Shown here: positions 16,181 through 17,381 of the stretch, one piece after another | Position numbering within the stretch: position 1 is the first letter of the stretch | Layout of the letters: each line of letters starts with the position of its first letter | Source of the DNA: Candidatus Nanopelagicales bacterium | GTDB taxonomy: Bacteria; Actinomycetota; Actinomycetes; S36-B12; UBA5976 | Direction of reading: 5' to 3' | Assembly (NCBI GenBank): GCA_023257525.1 | Contig: JALRCB010000012.1 | Coordinates: 1-17,381, forward strand | DNA: 17,381 bases | The notes under the pieces: model-generated | Seen by the model: the letters and a program-made list of their open reading frames with translations, nothing else | Databases searched by the model: none | Told to the model about the DNA's origin: nothing | Position numbers and translations under genes: made by a program

Positions 16181-17381
16181 GTGAAATGACTTTTGAGCCG
16201 TTAATGGTTGAACCAGCTGGCGTGCCACGCGGTCGTGCAATGGTGGAACGTGCTGATTGGGCTGCCCGGGCCTACGCGAAATACGACATCGCGACAGTGA
16301 ATCGCATAGTTGACGCAGCTGCATCAGCTTTAGCCACCAGAGCACAGGAATTCGCGCGAGATGCCGTTTCCGAAACTGGCTTTGGTGTTGTTGAACATAA
16401 AGTTCTAAAGAACATTGCTTGCTCAACGGGAATCGTAGAAACTTACCGCGGCCAAGATTTTGTTTCGCCAGAGATTGATGAAGTACACAAAATTGTTGCA
16501 ATCCCTCGTCCTGCCGGTGTGATTCTGGCACTGACCCCGTCAACTAATCCTGTCGCTACGGTTTCCTTCAAAATCATTTTGGCTTTGATGACGCGAAACT
16601 CAATCATCATTAGCCCACACCCAATGGCAAAGAAAGTTTGTGTCGCTGCCGCTAAAGCTATGGCAGAAGCTGCAGTTGCTGCTGGCGCACCAGATGGCAT
16701 TATCCAAATCGTTGAAGACCCTTCGATTCCACTAATCAACGCGTTGATGACTGATGAAAGAACTGACGTGATTGTTGCTACCGGTGGCACACCAGTTGTG
16801 CGATCGGCATATCGAAGTGGAAATCCGGCAATTGGTGTGGGACCTGGAAACGTTCCAGTTTTAGTCGATGCCACAGCTGATCTTGCAAAAACTGCAGCTC
16901 GAATTATTGAAAGCAAGGCATTCGACAACTCAATTCTTTGCACCAACGAAAGTGTCGTGATTGCAGAAGAAGCGATTGCCGACAAATTACTCTCAGCATT
17001 TGCTCGCGAAGGTGCATATGTATTGAAGGATGAAGAGCGCGATGCCGTTCGTAATGCAGTTTTTCCAGAAGGTCACTTCAATACCAAGATGGTTGGCAAG
17101 GACGCCGTTTGGATTGCTGAAAAAGCGGGCATTAAAGTTCCAGCCAAAACTAGAGTTTTAGTTGCACCATTTGATCTAGTGGTGCCCGAAGAACCTTTAG
17201 CTCACGAAAAATTGTGCCCAGTCCTAGGTTTCGTCCGCGTACCAACTGCAACTCGGGGAATCGATATTGCTCGAGCGATCTTGCGTATTACAGGCGCTGG
17301 ACATTCAGCTGCAATTCATAGCTCAAATCCTGAATTGATCATGATGTTCAGTGCAGCAGTTCCGGTACTTCGCGTTTCGGT
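16177..17381 (+). CDS. CoA-acylating aldehyde dehydrogenase (EutE/PduP/SauS-like), partial
   Basis: The first 401 codons are present; the C-terminus lies off the right edge. The family oxidises an aldehyde with NAD and CoA to an acyl-CoA. Features are PRPAGVILALTPSTNP (110-125), the ISPHP segment (145-149), DVIVATGGTPVVRSAY (197-212), GVGPGNVPV (220-228) as the nucleotide-binding stretch, and the catalytic Cys255 in AFDNSILCTNES. It begins 4 bp inside the aminotransferase gene (ATGA), with AGG about 5-7 nt upstream. The N-terminus begins directly at the conserved helical region and lacks the roughly 18-residue amphipathic extension that directs PduP into microcompartments. In this context it would take the aldehyde made by the dehydratase or aminotransferase. 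The exact aldehyde (propanal, 3-hydroxy-, 3-amino- or sulfo-type) is not determined. Confidence 0.9.
   Translation, partial: MSEMTFEPLMVEPAGVPRGRAMVERADWAARAYAKYDIATVNRIVDAAASALATRAQEFARDAVSETGFGVVEHKVLKNIACSTGIVETYRGQDFVSPEIDEVHKIVAIPRPAGVILALTPSTNPVATVSFKIILALMTRNSIIISPHPMAKKVCVAAAKAMAEAAVAAGAPDGIIQIVEDPSIPLINALMTDERTDVIVATGGTPVVRSAYRSGNPAIGVGPGNVPVLVDATADLAKTAARIIESKAFDNSILCTNESVVIAEEAIADKLLSAFAREGAYVLKDEERDAVRNAVFPEGHFNTKMVGKDAVWIAEKAGIKVPAKTRVLVAPFDLVVPEEPLAHEKLCPVLGFVRVPTATRGIDIARAILRITGAGHSAAIHSSNPELIMMFSAAVPVLRVS

Noticed and set aside
16443..16985. Open frame of 180 codons antisense to the aldehyde dehydrogenase gene
   Set aside because: The opposite strand carries a clearly recognisable conserved enzyme through the whole span; the antisense translation is low-complexity and resembles no family.
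1..17381. Mobile elements, CRISPR arrays, tRNA or rRNA genes
   Set aside because: No transposase or integrase, no regularly spaced repeats with spacers, no tRNA-like cloverleaf and no rRNA sequence were recognised on either strand.

Overview
The window looks like part of the chromosome of a low-GC actinobacterium. GC is a little under 50% by eye. Genes are tightly packed with ATGA or TAATG overlaps, GTG and TTG starts occur, and the proteins resemble actinobacterial versions of their families. A free-living aquatic lineage such as the Nanopelagicales would fit, but that is inference; no rRNA, tRNA or marker gene is present to settle it.

Layout. Positions 1-573 (minus) hold the N-terminal part of a polyamine-type ABC transporter ATPase that runs off the left edge. 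Positions 700-12805 are ten minus-strand genes that read like one long catabolic operon. In transcription order they are: an acetamidase/formamidase, a GlcG/PduO-C-like protein, a fused large+medium subunit of an adenosylcobalamin-dependent diol/glycerol dehydratase, its small subunit, a dehydratase reactivase, a YtcJ-like amidohydrolase, a fused urease gamma-beta subunit, a urease alpha-like subunit, a C45-type Ntn hydrolase and a D-amino-acid-dehydrogenase-like flavoprotein. Upstream of these, and separated by a strong terminator at 12868-12909, is an APC-family permease (12918-14498, minus). A 371-bp divergent control region (14499-14869) follows. Rightwards from it run a class III aminotransferase (14870-16180) and a CoA-acylating aldehyde dehydrogenase (16177 to the right edge).

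How the genes may work together (inference): the permease imports an amine- or amide-bearing compound, and several C-N hydrolases strip acyl, formyl or ureido groups. The B12 dehydratase then converts a vicinal diol or amino-diol to an aldehyde, the aminotransferase removes nitrogen, and the acylating aldehyde dehydrogenase makes an acyl-CoA. The dehydratase keeps all cofactor and catalytic residues. Two pocket positions differ from the propanediol enzyme: an Asp replaces a Ser and an Ala replaces a Gln, which could suit a cationic or bulkier substrate. No microcompartment shell gene is present, and the enzymes lack obvious encapsulation extensions.

The most notable features are this hydrolase/B12-dehydratase combination, the subunit fusions (large-medium dehydratase, urease gamma-beta), the urease-like pair without accessory genes in view, and a repeat-rich divergent promoter region.
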